In this document: positions 11,661 through 23,560 of the stretch, piece by piece
How the letters are laid out: every line of letters starts with the position of its first letter
How positions within the stretch are numbered: position 1 is the stretch's first letter
DNA from: Mermis nigrescens
Lineage: Eukaryota > Nematoda > Enoplea > Mermithida > Mermithidae
Reading direction: 5' to 3'
DNA: 64,000 nt
Assembly (NCBI GenBank): GCA_036768485.1
Contig: JAVLUZ010000142.1
Location: 14,728,407-14,792,406 of the forward strand
Position numbers and translations under genes: made by a program
Notes under the pieces: generated by a model
Told to the model about the DNA's origin: nothing
Database searches by the model: none
The model's input: only the letters and a program-made list of their open reading frames with translations

Positions 11661-12165
11661 ACATGGGTGTGGGGTCTGAACCACACATGAGCGTTTAGGG
11701 CCTTGGCCTTCCCCTGATTCTGAAAAACCCCCAAAAAATCGATAGACCTCCAGAATTGAATTTCTGGTGCAACTTTTGCAATTTGCCTAACGGACCTCCA
11801 GAATTTTGTTGCTGTCCATGTAGGGTCTGGACTTGGGGGGTTGACAAATCTCACATTTTTAGCGCTTCGCGCCGTATACACGTTTTTTGATTATATTTTG
11901 TTCAATTTACTCATTTTTTTTGAACTTTTTTGAAATTTTTTAACGTTTTTATTTTCCTTAAAGAGCGAGCATTATTCGAACCGTCAAAAAGAAGTGTTTT
12001 CGACGTGTGCCCGTCGTTTTTAAGCCCAAAAAGGCATTTTTTAAATTTTTTGAGCCTGACCCCCAGAATTTCCATGCAGACGGTCTGGAACCTCCAAAAT
12101 CCGACGGACCCTCAAAATCGAAAGACCCCCATAAAAGTTTTGTTACTATTTCTTAGCAATTTTAC
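11661..12165 (+). repeat. R2 family repeat, composite copy
   Basis: Contains the family core: 'gcgcttcgcgcc', 'attttgttcaatttactca', 'gacgtgtgcccgtcg', 'tttaagcccaaaaagg'. C-rich 'cccagaattt' blocks lie at both ends. Other copies are at 14.08-14.6, 26.14-26.56 and 60.0-60.4 kb. It sits in a protease intron and has no ORF. Confidence 0.6.
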
Positions 12166-12204
12166 CCTACCCAATGTTTGCTAACTCAGTGGTGATAAAG
12201 AAAC

Positions 12205-12345
12205 CTACGAAATTTAGTCCGGCTTGGTTTCCGGGGCACAAGCCAAGCGCCCAATATTGCTTACTACGTTTCGGATTGACATATCTATTGCGGATTATTC
12301 TAGTGTCAATACATTGAGGGACGTCCAGTAATTCTTCTGCGGCAC
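12205..12345 (-). CDS. S1 protease gene A, exon between Asp and Ser
   Basis: A 141-bp exon: acceptor CATTAG before 12,345, donor GTTTCT after 12,205. Translation includes EELLDVPQC and LCPGNQAGLNFV. The two cysteines correspond in position to the Cys168-Cys182 pair of S1 proteases. Splice phase fits both neighbours: one base is donated by the 13.3-kb exon, and one base is given to the Ser exon to form GDSG. This continuity is the main reason for calling these exons one gene. Confidence 0.8.
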
Positions 12346-12660
12346 CTAATGAGTAGAAAAACGGTAAACAAAAAAATGCGAACATGCAAGAAAGAAACTC
12401 GTCAAATCGTGTTGAGTGAAAATTATTCTGAAGAAGAATTAGCGGTGTTAATTTCAATAGTTTCAGCTTAATCCTAAAACAGGTTGAAATTTAAATTAAC
12501 TCATTGCGCCTATGTAAAACGCATTAAAGCCCGATTACTGTAATCATAATTATTTAATGAAATGTGATTTTTAGAGGCAATTGATCATTCAAAAAAATCT
12601 TACGACTGGCCTCTCAGCCCTCAACAGCAATGCGCTGGCGTAGAATCATTTAATTTCGTA

Positions 12661-13139
12661 CAGGCGCGGATTTAGAGGGGCGGCCGCCCCCGGCCCTCTC
12701 ACCTGTCCTCAAAAAATACTTGTGCGCAATAGACAACAATGTGCATCTTTTTGTGGTTTAAGCTATTTTTATCACAATTTTTCAAATTTTATCCTGCGCC
12801 GGGTAATACGAGTACTCATACTAACTTTCTTTGCGTTCTAAAAACTTTATTTCCATGTCGACAGAGTAGTTTATGCACAGAACAAGGATTATTTAGTTCT
12901 TACACTGATTTCTCGAGTGTCTTTTGTGCTTTGTGCCGATTTTTGCACTAATTTTGCGCAATTTTCGGCACAAAAATTCAAAATTTTAAATTTTTTAGGA
13001 CTAGAAATGATTATGTCGACCAAAAGACGAAAAATCGATATTTTTTAGCATAATGTACGGATTTTCGGACGATTTTTGACACTATTGAGAAAATGCGGGG
13101 TTCCGCTTTTACTGTCAGAAAATCCTGGAACCGCCACTG
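12661..13139. mobile_element. Non-autonomous hAT-type element in protease intron
   Basis: Starts CAGGCGCGGATTTAG and ends CCTGGAACCGCCACTG, approximate inverted termini. It is flanked by ATTTCGTA (12,653-12,660) and ATTTCATA (13,140-13,147), an 8-bp target duplication with one difference. The 479-bp interior is non-coding. It shares terminus type with 4,684-5,299. Confidence 0.8.
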
Positions 13140-13282
13140 ATTTCATACATTGTAATTGATACTAATTAATCGATGAATCATTAATCAAGTCTTAGCTTGA
13201 TAAAATTATCTATTCTTCAGAGATAGTGTGCCGTAAACTCAGATTTTTGATCAATTTCTGACTTAAACGCTGGAACACTTAC

Positions 13283-13507
13283 GGTCTATTGCCCCCTTGC
13301 CGCAAACGCGACAAAATTTGTCCAAATCCCCCGTTGCGTCATCCTTAGAAAAGCATAAAGGAACGACGTGCTCGTTGAAAATGACCGGTTTCGTAGATTC
13401 AACCAACGCAATATCAGCGTTGCTTCCACATATCGATGCAACATCCTGTACTTTTTTATGTTCAACTTTTACAACATGCGGTGTCATAAAACGTGAATCG
13501 GGCTGCC
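13283..13507 (-). CDS. S1 protease gene A, Asp102 exon
   Basis: A 225-bp exon with acceptor GGTTTAG before 13,507 and a strong donor GTAAGT after 13,283. The peptide contains ICGSNADIALVEST, where the DIAL-type motif holds the catalytic aspartate. HVVPLCF and CRVCGKG follow, matching the strand after Asp102 and the usual GWG region. The exon is fully open and its phase agrees with the 12.2-kb exon. Its phase to the 17.4-kb exon does not fit the donor proposed there, so a small exon may be missed or that donor is wrong. Confidence 0.82.
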
Positions 13508-13769
13508 CTAAACCAAAATTCGATCTGCCTAAATAGTATGATAGACTTTTTTATAGTTCGTTTGCGACACAGTAATTGCAATAAAATAATAGGGTAGGGA
13601 ACAGTTGGCCGATTTTAGGAGGGTGGTGTGAATGACCTGCAATTTTTTCTATAAAGAGCAAAAGCGCACCTAAAAAATAATCAAGACATGCAAGGTTTTG
13701 TCCAAAATAAGGAGGGGGGTTAAAGTTTTCTGACTTTAGGGAATGGGAAGTAAAACCGACTTTGGGTGG

Positions 13770-14090
13770 GCAATCCATTCCCCACCATCTCATGGGCATG
13801 GGGGATCTGGACCAGACATGCACGTGGGAGTTTGTGGGGCCTAAACTCCCCAAATGGGAAAATGAAGAATTTTTTTGTGGAAAATGAGGCCAAATGAAGG
13901 CCGAAAATAAATGAAAATCGAAAGTTTTCTTCAAAAGTGATTTAAATTGACCATAAACTGTGTGGTAATGTAGTTTTAACGCTATTTTAGCGCTTACACC
14001 AGCAGTATTTGAACTAATTTTGACCCAAAAAAGCTCAATTCGTGACCTCCCTAAGATCCGCCATGTTGTGCACCTATGGTCTACTACACT
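13770..14090 (+). repeat. R3-like repeat fragment
   Basis: Shares 'ttttcttcaaaagtgattt', 'cgctattttagc' and 'ccgccatgttgtg' with the 11.5-kb copy, joined to C-rich ends. Non-coding; the open minus-strand frame across it is fortuitous. Confidence 0.5.
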
Positions 14091-14640
14091 TGTTCTTGGG
14101 GGGAGTCTGAACCCCCAGAATGGCAACTGACCCCCCCCCCCTCGCAAAATGGCTACGATCCCCCAGAATTGTCGACTTTGTGTAAAAATTTGTAAAAATT
14201 GTAAAAAATATGCCTTTTTAGGCGTTTTTAGCTCATTCTTGGTTCAAAAATCTAAAATTTTTGGCGCTTCGCGCCATATGCACATTGTTTGACCATATTT
14301 TGTCCAATTTACTCAATTTTTCAAATTTTGTTAGATTTAATTTCTGTTTTTATATTCTAGAAAGAGCTAGCATTGTCTAAAACGTCAAAAAACAATGTTT
14401 GTGACGTGTACTCATCGTTATTTAGCCCAAAAAGGCACTTTTTAAAAATTTTCGGGCCTGACCCCCCCCCACCCACCCCCAAAATTCCCATGCTGTACTT
14501 GTATGGTCTGGACCTCTTAGAATCCGTCGGATTCCCAAAATCGATGAATCCCCAGAATTGAATTTTTAGTGTTATTTTTAGCAATTTCGCTCCATCGGAC
14601 CCCTCAGAATTTGGCTGCTGCCCATGTATGATCTCCACCA
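14080..14640 (+). repeat. R2 repeat copy
   Basis: Carries the family palindrome 'ttggcgcttcgcgcca', 'gtctaaaacgtcaaaaaaca' and ends near 'tgctgtacttgtatggtc'. Start and end form approximate inverted GACCATA/TATGGTC termini in this and the 26-kb copy. A second C-rich block (14,510-14,640) follows. Confidence 0.6.
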
Positions 14641-14678
14641 TTCCCTGTTACATGTATTGATAAATGCTAAAGTGAGAC

Positions 14679-17115
14679 TAGGGCTCCCATATGTCCTTTT
14701 TTTAAGAGCACAGTCGTTTTATTTGCATCAGCGTCCTTTTTTAAAACCTGTCCTTTTTTGTCCTTTGTTTGCTACTTAGCCTGAAAAGATCTCTACACAA
14801 TTACCGTCGCGTAGGGTGACTGGCCATTCGCGAAGGATTTTGTTTTAAATTAATGTTGTACCGTTATTATGAGCGTTGCAGGAGGGACGTTTTCTAGACT
14901 AATATTTTTTCTTTCAGGTTAATATAGTTTTATTCACTGTACTTATTTTATTACCTCGTAATTTCGCATTATTCTGAACTGCTCATTTTGCCATAAAAAA
15001 GTAAGGTGTTAAACTTTTCATGCTGCATTCAAAACCTAAAAAGTTATTAGGCTGTGACATTAAAAAATATTGTTTCAAAATCTTTGTACATATGAACTTA
15101 GTGATTGCCTTTATTATTCTATATTTATTCGTTATTCCAGGTGATGTCAAAACAAAAATGCGTATATCGTGGAGAGTTCTCAACTGACTATCCTGGTAAA
15201 AAGAAAAGTAGAAAAGACGAAAATTTTGCATTCTGTGAATATTGTTCGACTGATGTTAGCATTGTGAACGCAGGTGTTTCAGCTATTAAATAACATTTTG
15301 AAAAGGAAGTTCACAAATACAACGTGAAAATCAAAAAGTCTACTGCCGGAATATCGACGTTTTTTCACACTAATGATTCACCTGCGTCTAGAAAAACGGC
15401 TGCAGCAGAAGGAGCATTTGCATATCATGTCGCTGTTCACTCATTATCGTTTGAAGCTGCAGATTGTACAAATTGTTTGATTTCAACTGTTTTCGCCGAT
15501 TCGGAAACTGCTCGGAAATTTTTGTCTGCTCGGAAATTTTTGTTCGCTCAAACAAAAACGCAGGCGATCATTACAAGCGTATTGGCACCAAAATCAATTG
15601 AGAATCTTTTGTCTGAATTAGGCAGCGAGCCATTCTCTATTGCAACCGATTAGTCAAATTTTAAAGAAATCAAAATATTTCCCGTCACTATTCGGTATTT
15701 TTTGCATGAAGGATTGAAAGTTAAATTGTTGGAATTTTCAAATTTGCCTGGAGAAACGTCAGGACTGATTTTCAACTATCTGACAACAGTACTTGACAGA
15801 TTCAAGTTGAGCCCTAATAATTTGATAGCATTCAGTGCTGTCAACGCAAATGTTAACTTTGTTGGAGCCAAACTGGGTAGTCAAAACAACGTTTTTGCCA
15901 AATTAGAAAAACATTCAATCAAAACTGATTGCTGTAGCCTGCCCAGCTCACATGCTCCATAACGCAGCCAAAAAATCCTGTGAAAGGTTTTCACTTGACA
16001 TTGAATCGTTTTTGTTCAAAATCTTGAACTATTTTAATGGATCCACACTATGACGCAAAAAATTTAAAGAATTATGTGAATTTCTGGAAATTGAATATGC
16101 TAAATTTCCAACGCATTCTCGCACGCGATGTTTAAGCCTTCTTCCATTGATCGAACGAATTTTGCTTTTATGGAGTGGCTTAAAATCACTAGTTTTATCG
16201 ACGGATGACATTCCAAAGGTTCTGAAGAATTTTTTTCTGATGATTCAAATGAAATCTACTTTTGGTTTCTACAGAGCTCATAGCAGCTGTTTCATCAAAC
16301 GTTGCTGATACTTGAAAAGAAGGACCTTGTGCTTCCTGAAATGATAGAATCTGTCAAAAATTTGTCACAAAAGCGCACTGAGAGGATGCAAGAGAAATTT
16401 TTGGTGCCATGACTCAATCTAAGCTGCAATTAATTGAATATTCTGATTCAGCTCATTGACTAGGAAAAGAATTTTTGACGTTTTATTCAACAGCCGTTGA
16501 TTACATTCAAAAGTGGTTCAGAATTACCGATTATCCGTCTTCTACTTGGCTAATGCTGAAATCCGTCGAAACAATATCAATATGAAGATATTCGAAAATC
16601 TGCAGAGTTTCTAATGCCAGAAATTTCTGTGAAAGATTCTTTATTTGATGAAACTAGCCTTTTAATTTCAATGCTTAAAGATTCAAAAGAAACTTTTCAC
16701 GATTTACCGGTTGATAAAAAATGGGCTTTTCTGTTTCAAAACAAATCGTTTTTGGATTTGAAGAAATCGGTATACGCAATCTGCCATTCCAACATCGAAT
16801 GCTGCTGTTGAGCGAATATTTTCATCGTGCGAAAAGCAATGGACTGATGACAGAAATTGTCTCTAAATTGAAACTGTTAAAAATTTAGTAGAGGTCAAGT
16901 TCAATTATTCATTAACGTGCTCTGAAATGTGCGATTATTTGTTGAAAAACGATAAGTTTCTTAGACAAATTCAATCTAGCAATAAGTATGTTCATTGATC
17001 TGATTGTATTGGTCTTGTATTAATTTAGTTGTGTATGATTTCAGTAAACGTTTGTCAATTTAGACTTTTTGCGAAAAATGTCCTTTTTTCTGGCATAAAG
17101 TATGTGGGAGCCCTA
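14679..17115 (+). mobile_element. hAT DNA transposon, full length but decayed
   Basis: A 2,437-bp element with termini TAGGGCTCCCATATGT and ATGTGGGAGCCCTA (inverted, at least 11 bp). It is flanked by perfect 8-bp target duplications AGTGAGAC at 14,671-14,678 and 17,116-17,123. The interior encodes a broken transposase (15,144-16,998). Eight-bp duplications and the C-terminal dimerisation motif identify the hAT superfamily. It lies in an intron of protease gene A, antisense to it. Confidence 0.9.
15144..16998 (+). pseudogene. hAT transposase pseudogene
   Basis: The start is a cysteine/histidine zinc-finger segment (FAFCEYC, then HFEKEVHKY after an in-frame TAA at about 15,291). The same frame continues to a second in-frame stop (TAG, 15,651) and then through IRYFLHEGLKVKLLEFSN to about 15,940. 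A frameshift follows before AHMLHNAAKK, with more stops and shifts beyond. The end contains SNAAVERIFSSCEKQW, the hAT C-terminal dimerisation motif. Blocks such as AAAEGAFAYHV resemble BED/THAP-like zinc-finger hAT transposases often annotated as ZBED or SCAND3-like. It cannot make a functional enzyme. Confidence 0.85.
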
Positions 17116-17395
17116 AGTGAGACGAGACATACGAGTATATGTAAAAGGGGATGAGGGGATCCCGAAAGCTGGAGGCTGTCTCGTCCCACCATCTGAAAGA
17201 GATTATTAAGATCAAATAATTCCTGAAAACCTATAGTTACTAACTCTACTATATCCCATAATGGACAAAAACTTCCTTTCTGGCCATTTTTACGTACTTT
17301 TTTTGTCGTTTTTGGTCAGAACTAGATGTCGTTTACTCCATCTCCCTAAGAACGGCCATTTTATGAGATGACACATTGCATGAGATGACACATAC

Positions 17396-17678
17396 GGGAA
17401 AAAGATTCCCATATTAATTAAGCAATGCGCAGCAGTTATTCCAAAACGAGTTGACTTATCCTTTTCATTCATAACTATCAACGTTATTCCGCATGCATGC
17501 TTGCCGTTTTCCCTTATTACGCCAAACCAGGGTACAGAATACGGAGTCGCCGGTGCTTTGTGGTTGCCGACGATCCTTTTTCTCAAATGACCTCTATTGA
17601 CAACTAATTGTGCTGATGCTACTGTACCACAACCGCGATAGGGACCACTTTTGATTTTTCTTTCAAAGTGAACTTCTC
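17396..17678 (-). CDS. S1 protease gene A, activation-site and His57 exon
   Basis: After an acceptor (TTCGAG before 17,678) the peptide runs VHFERKIKSGPYRGCG, then the activation site KRIVGN, TPYSVPWFGV, HACGITLI and FGITAAHC. It therefore holds the zymogen cleavage arginine, the new Ile N-terminus and the catalytic histidine. Unlike the gene B copy it keeps the cysteine corresponding to Cys42. The proposed donor is GTATGT at 17,394-17,395, but the resulting phase does not match the 13.5-kb exon. The exon is intact and reads in the same direction as the Asp and Ser exons. Confidence 0.8.
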
Positions 17679-17699
17679 CTCGAAAACCAAATTTAGAAG

Positions 17700-18340
17700 A
17701 TTAAAACTAACACACTGCGAAAACTGAAAAATAAGCAATTGATGATACGCTCATGAGCCCACAAAGATATCTGAGATTAAACTGATAAATATAAAAAGCC
17801 ACCTAATGTTTTGTAACGGAAATTAGCGTTAGATTTGTAAACTCCTGTTCAAGAAATCTGAGATATTCATTTATAATTTATCTCTAGAATAATGCTCCGC
17901 TTGATAATTTTTGATATTTTTTTAAGATTATGACGAACATTCTTCTGATTAATCAGGGAAAATGCTGCAATTAGATACTACTTTGTTTTTTCTTGGTACG
18001 AGAAAGACGTTTCCGCGTGTAAAGTGTGAAATTGAACATAATTCGAATTCATCGAGTCGAATTTGGTGGAAAATGCAGAAACTTAAAACCCAAGAGGTGT
18101 CCCATCAGGAGAAAAATGCGGAAGTTTACTATTCTTTCTCTCTTAACACAAACAAGGATCTTCGCCGACCCATTAATTTTGCACTTGTGCAGAATTAAGC
18201 ATGATGGCAGAGACTTATTCGCAATTATTAGCTCTACACGCTGACACTAATCCACATTCTGTTTGATTTTGCTTTTCTTGACGGCGGATAGAGCTCTGAT
18301 GAGAAACATTAAAATGGTGTTTTTGTCCCCATAATCATAG
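17700..18340. other. Intron, nothing firmly recognised
   Basis: Open frames at about 17,962-18,244 on the plus strand have no recognisable domain and run against the gene direction. No exon homologous to the 1,961-2,104 segment could be identified here. Confidence 0.35.
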
Positions 18341-18344
18341 GTAG

Positions 18345-20980
18345 CGCGTTAGCGCGTACCTATAATATACTTGGGTACCCCTAACACCTGTGCACCCCTA
18401 CAGCTATAACAGGACACATCTAGAAGGTGCGGTTTTTTTAAAAGATAGATAATAAAAAAATTCGCTGCCCGTGTTTTTTGTTTTTCTTGAAACTGAAAAC
18501 TGGCTGTGTAAAGAAGGTGTAAAGTTTTTGTGTAACGTTATAACATGGGATAAATTTTGGGAGGTTTTTTAGGCGGCATGTGGACAACTCAGTATTGACT
18601 CCTCAAATAAATTAATGGCACAAATTTGTAGAGGAAGGGATGCTCCAAATTGACTTTTTTTTGTTTGTTGAAATTCGCATTAGTTCTCGAATGGGAGTGT
18701 AAAGAGTGCGAAAATCTGGGGTGAAAAAGCACATTTTGGTCGAGTTTTCAACTTGTTTATGTCTGATACTGACTCCGGTTATGAGTTTTTAAAAATGTTT
18801 TCTGACAGAAATGTAGAGCGGATCAAGGGCTACAATCTGCTTACAAGCAGACTTTTCTACGCTCAATAAGGAGTTAGGTCCTGGGGTTTAAAGTTTACAC
18901 TCTAGTCGATGGTGTAAAAAACAGATTTTAAGCTAAGAATTCTCTGCCAGCTTTTTCCGCTTATGAGTCGGGCTAAAATGAGTATAACAGTAATCAAGCA
19001 GCTTCTAGGGGCTACACGTCGCAGCAAACCGCGTTCAAAACAACGCAATATTGAGTTATTTATGGGGGTGTAAAGTTCGAAATCAGACGTGAAAAATGGG
19101 CGAAAAAACACGTTTTTGCCCCAATTTTGATTGGTAAATCATATCAAATAATTTTTGCAACAGAATTTTTGCACATAGAAACGTACTACGACTCGAAAGC
19201 TACAAACTGTACCAAACCGAATTTCTTTACACTCAATGGGGAATACGGTACGGATTTTTAAAGTTTACAATGTTCTGAATGATGGAAAATATGTCTTTGT
19301 TTGGGTTTTGTTCGCCACTTTCTCCTTTCAGAAGTCAGGATAGGTCCAATAGAATAAAAATAAAGTGCCTTATATGGGGTGTATGTCATAGCGAATCGCG
19401 TATGTCTAAACCAATATTAAGCGAGTGTAAAGTCAAGAATGGGGTGCTTTAAACAGGTTTCTGTCTTGTTTCTTTCTGCCAGCTTCTCCGGTTATGAGTC
19501 AGGGACATGATTCTCAAGTCTGTAAATGAACCTGAAACCAAATTCGATACGCAATTTTGGCGCGTATGTTTACACTCAACAGTTCAGTAAAGTGGTTTAA
19601 ACCAATGTTAATTTATCCTTACGACATTATGGAGACTTACTATTTTCATAAAAGTTGGTCGTAATATCGAAGCAATATTAAAATTACGATTCTGACTAAA
19701 ATCTTTTTTACACTAGGTGTTAACATATCGTTTACACTACATATTAATCTTCGTTTTAGAGCCTTGCGGAAACCTAATTTTTTCCTTATGACTAGAAATT
19801 TTTAAGGAATCAAGTGTGAGAAGTCGGTTAGACACATTTTTTTACACAACAGTGGTGTAAACTGTTTTACACCTAATGTTAATTTGTCATCAGACCATTG
19901 TTGAGACGTGATGTCTTTATAAATGTTGATTGTAATATCCGCGTAATATCAGATTTACGAATCCGACTAAAATCTTCTGTGCATTCTGTGTATGTAAGTA
20001 AACACTGCATATGAACTTTTGACCTAGAGCCTTGCAAAAACATAATATTTTTCTTAAATTCAAAAAAACAATAAATCAAGTGTGAGATGCCAGTTGGGCG
20101 CGTTTGTTTACAATGACGCTTTTCAAAAAGTGGTCTTATAACGATTAGAACATAGGTTTTGGCTTACTGTTGATGCTACAGTCTTATGTATTTCATGTAA
20201 TTCTGTGCATGAGAATCAATTTTCAGCTCATTATCAAGTGACCACAGAAGTGATTGAAAAATTGCCTACAGTAATATAGTTTTGAAAAGTAAACATTCAT
20301 GTGTCATGTAATTGTTAAGTACAATATTATGATTGTTGCTTCAGCTAAAGTCACTTCAGTTTTGTGAGTACAGTGATTCAAAAATTGTTATTCATGCATG
20401 TTGCTCCGCATTCATAATGGTTTGCTTTAGAAATTGTTATAAGTGTTGGTTACGTTATCATACATGTGTAAATTTATCATAAATGCTTTGATCCGCAGGT
20501 AATTGATTTGTCGTTCTTTGACTTGTTGAATAAGCTTAATTACTGTACGTAGTGTTAATGCGGGTATTGATAGAGTGAGTTGAGCGAATGCGAATGCAAG
20601 TATAAATTGCTAAGATGGAAGCAGTACCTAATGACATTCGCTACAACACTGACAAAGATAGGAATAACTACTATTTTTTGCTAACAAAAAGTTGGGTACT
20701 AGCAAGTAAAAATGCTCCGATGGAACAAAAAAGGTAGAATATACTTGGAACAAAGAATTATCAAGGACGTAAAAGGAGGGGACTAGAAAAAGCTCCTATC
20801 TACAAATGTCACAAAATTTGCTAAAACTCAGAAATTTCCTAAACAAAGAAAAAATGAAAGTAAGTAAATCAAAGAAAAAACCTACCTGTGCCTAAAACTG
20901 CAAGATCTGCTAAAAATCAGACTTTTTCTAAGCAACGCAAAAATCGAAGTATATTCTGCGGCCTCTGAAAAAAATAGGTG
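18345..20980 (+). repeat. Z dispersed element, copy 1
   Basis: Begins 'gcgcgttagcgcgtacctat' and is matched over long stretches by 27,985-29,520. It is peppered with GTGTAAAG or its complement. It ends in a segment (20,699-20,972) that recurs inverted at 21,722-21,992. No protein of a transposase type is visible, so it is probably non-autonomous. Confidence 0.65.
20699..20972 (+). repeat. Inverted repeat, left copy
   Basis: Near-perfect reverse complement of 21,722-21,992. It contains 'aatgctccgatggaaca', 'gacgtaaaaggaggggac' and 'gaagtatattctgcgg'. A diverged third copy lies at 29,350-29,510. Confidence 0.85.
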
Positions 20981-21002
20981 AACCTTCTCATATTGTCCAC
21001 CA

Positions 21003-21258
21003 TACAGTGAGCGGTTCCGAAATTCTGAGGGGGTTTTCAAATTGGAATATTGGGCTTAAAAATAGTGCTATGGCGAAGAAAACACCATTTTTGAACGTTT
21101 CTTGTCGAGCTCTATCTATTGGTACCTACCAAAAAACCCAAAAAGAGCAGAAAGATTTAAAAATTGAATTCTGGAGGTATTGTTGGGTATTTGCGTTTTC
21201 TTGTTGGGTATTTTGCCTTGGGGTGCATACTCCCCAAACCCCCTACGTCTAGTTATGG
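21003..21258 (-). repeat. R1 repeat copy between inverted repeats
   Basis: Reverse-oriented R1 copy ('gaaattctgagg', 'aaaacaccatttttgaacg', 'ggggtgcatactccccaa') lying inside the spacer of the 270-bp inverted repeats. Confidence 0.6.
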
Positions 21259-21721
21259 TGTCCAATGCTTAATATAAAGCTTATAAAATAAATCTTAAAT
21301 CTGCGTTTTTGCTAATCACTTGCAACGTTAATTTATTCGATATTGTGGCTAGATAAATATTACAAAAAGTCATATCCTATGATTATATGCGATACCGCAA
21401 CGAAAGACTGTAATTTCTATATAATGCATGCGTCCATTCAGTACTCATCTTGCGTTTAATCCCACCAGACCACCCGGACTTCATTCCTGCCCATGTAAAC
21501 TGATAACCATTAGGCATGGGAGGTTAGGGGTATGCACCAGTGTTCAATCAGAAACGTCGAAAATTGCCGTTTTTCCAACATACCATAATTACTATTTTTT
21601 GACCCAGAAAAATATTGCAACATGGCGCTGCTCAGCTATGGCGATATCTGCTTTTGCAGAGTGAGTGGTTCAGTTATCTAGCCCAATGTTTAATCTTTGT
21701 TCGACAGGATGCTGCTTTCTT

Positions 21722-21992
21722 CTGCAGGCCGCAGAATATACTTCGATTTTTGCGTTGCTTAGAAAAAGTCTGATTTTTAGCAGATCTTGCAGTTTTAGGC
21801 ACAGGTAGGTTTTTTCTTTGATTTACTTACTTTCATTTTTTCTTTGTTTTGGAAATTTCTGAATTTTAGCAAATTTTGTGACATTTGTAGATAAGAGCTT
21901 TTTCTAGTCCCCTCCTTTTACGTCCTTGATAATTCTTTGTTCCAAGTATATTCTACCTTTTTTTGTTCCATCGGAGCATTTTTTCTTGCTAG
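21722..21992 (-). repeat. Inverted repeat, right copy
   Basis: Reverse complement of 20,699-20,972. It ends 'cttgctag' directly against the Helitron 5' end at 21,993. Confidence 0.85.
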
Positions 21993-22329
21993 TCTATATA
22001 TATTTGTGAAAGTTTGTTTGTCTGTTTGTTCGGGGTTGGCTCCGGCTCCATAATAGTTGGTGGGCTGACGTTTTGGCCCGAGGTCAGCCTACCGGGGGAA
22101 GGATCCGTAGCGACATTAAAATTTGATCAACCCCACCCAGTCACCCTATACAGGGGTGGAGCGGGAGGCAGCCCTATGCTTAAGCATAGCATTTTTTGGG
22201 ACATGGCCGATTTTTCGCAAAATTTTAAAAAGGAACAAAACTCGGTTTACACTATTTTCTGGGTTATGGTTTTTTCTGAATTTTGGGCGGGTCCGGACCC
22301 CCCAGTCCCCCACAGCTACGTGCCTGGCT

Positions 22330-22880
22330 ATAAGATAGGACATGAAATAAGATACCGTGTGCTACAAGATAAGCAATGCTATACAATAGGATGTGATAGA
22401 TACCTGTGCTACAGGATAGGCAATGCTATAGGATAGGACGTGATAAAAGACACCCGTGCTACAAGATAGGTAATGCTATAAGATAGGACGTGATACAAGA
22501 TACCCCGTGCTACAAGATAGGCAATACTATAAGATAGGATGGGATATAAGATACCCTGTGCTACAGGATAGGCAATACTATAAGATAGGACGTGATATAA
22601 GATACCCCGTGCTACAAGATAGGCAATGCTATAAGATAGAACGTGATAAAAGATACCCCGTGCTACAAGATAGGCAATGCTATAAGATAGGAAGTGATAT
22701 AAGATACCCCGAGCTGCAAGATAGGCAATGCTATAAGATAGGATGGGATATAAGATACCCTGTGCTACGAGATAGGTAATGTTATTAGATAGGTGTGATA
22801 TAAGATACCCGTGCTTTAAGATAGGCAATGCTATAAGATAGGTGTGATATAGATACCCTGTCTGTGCCATAACATGCAGT
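22330..22880 (+). repeat. 51-bp satellite
   Basis: Tandem units starting 'gtgctacaagataggcaat' repeat every 51 bp (starts at 22,507, 22,558, 22,609, 22,660) with diverged edges. 51 is a multiple of 3, which explains long repetitive open frames on both strands. Related sequence lies at 44,930-45,200 in inverse orientation. Confidence 0.88.
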
Positions 22881-22969
22881 GATATAAGATAGGAGATACC
22901 ATCAGCTATAACATATGAGTGATATGAGATATCACGTGATATATGACACCCTTTGCTACAACAAACAAA

Positions 22970-23560
22970 AAATTTTGAAACATCAAAAATATGGTTTGAC
23001 CAAAAAATTTTCCAAAACATCCTAAAACATCAAAAATATGGTTTGACGAAAAAAATTTCCAAAACATCCCAAAACATCAAAAATATGGGTTTGATTAAAA
23101 AAATTTCCAGAACATCTCAGAACATCAAAAGTGCTTCGAAGCATGGATGTGTCGATAATGTAAAAGTGCTATAACATATCCTGTGCTGTAAGATAGGTGT
23201 CCCAAAACATCAAAAATATGGTTTGCAACCGAAAAAATCTTTAAACATCCCAAAACATCAAAAAAATGGTTTTGACCAAAAAAATTTTCTAAACACCCCA
23301 AAACATCAAAAATATGGTTTGACCAAAACAAAATATTTTAATCTCCAAAAACATCAAAAGTATGGTTTTGGACCAAAAAAGCTTTTTAATATTCCAAAAC
23401 GTTAAAAATATGGTTATGATCAAACAAAATTTTTGAACATCCCAAACCATCTAATGGTATAATTTCCAGAACATACCAGAACATCAAAAATATGATTTAG
23501 GATAAAGAATTCTCAGAACCATTCTATAACGTCAAAAATATGGATTTAATCAAAGAAATG
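22970..23560 (+). repeat. 47-bp satellite
   Basis: Tandem copies of 'catcaaaaatatggtttgac' at 47-bp spacing (22,981, 23,028, 23,075), decaying to the right. Inside the Helitron. Confidence 0.85.

Noticed and set aside
13551..14147. 198-codon minus-strand frame
   Set aside because: Lies across R3/R2 repeat sequence with no domain or coding signature.
22330..22880. CRISPR-like array
   Set aside because: Units are contiguous 51-bp tandem copies without variable spacers, in a eukaryotic Helitron.
22409..23020. 203-codon repetitive minus-strand frame
   Set aside because: It is the 51-bp satellite read in a frame without stops; unit length is a multiple of three.
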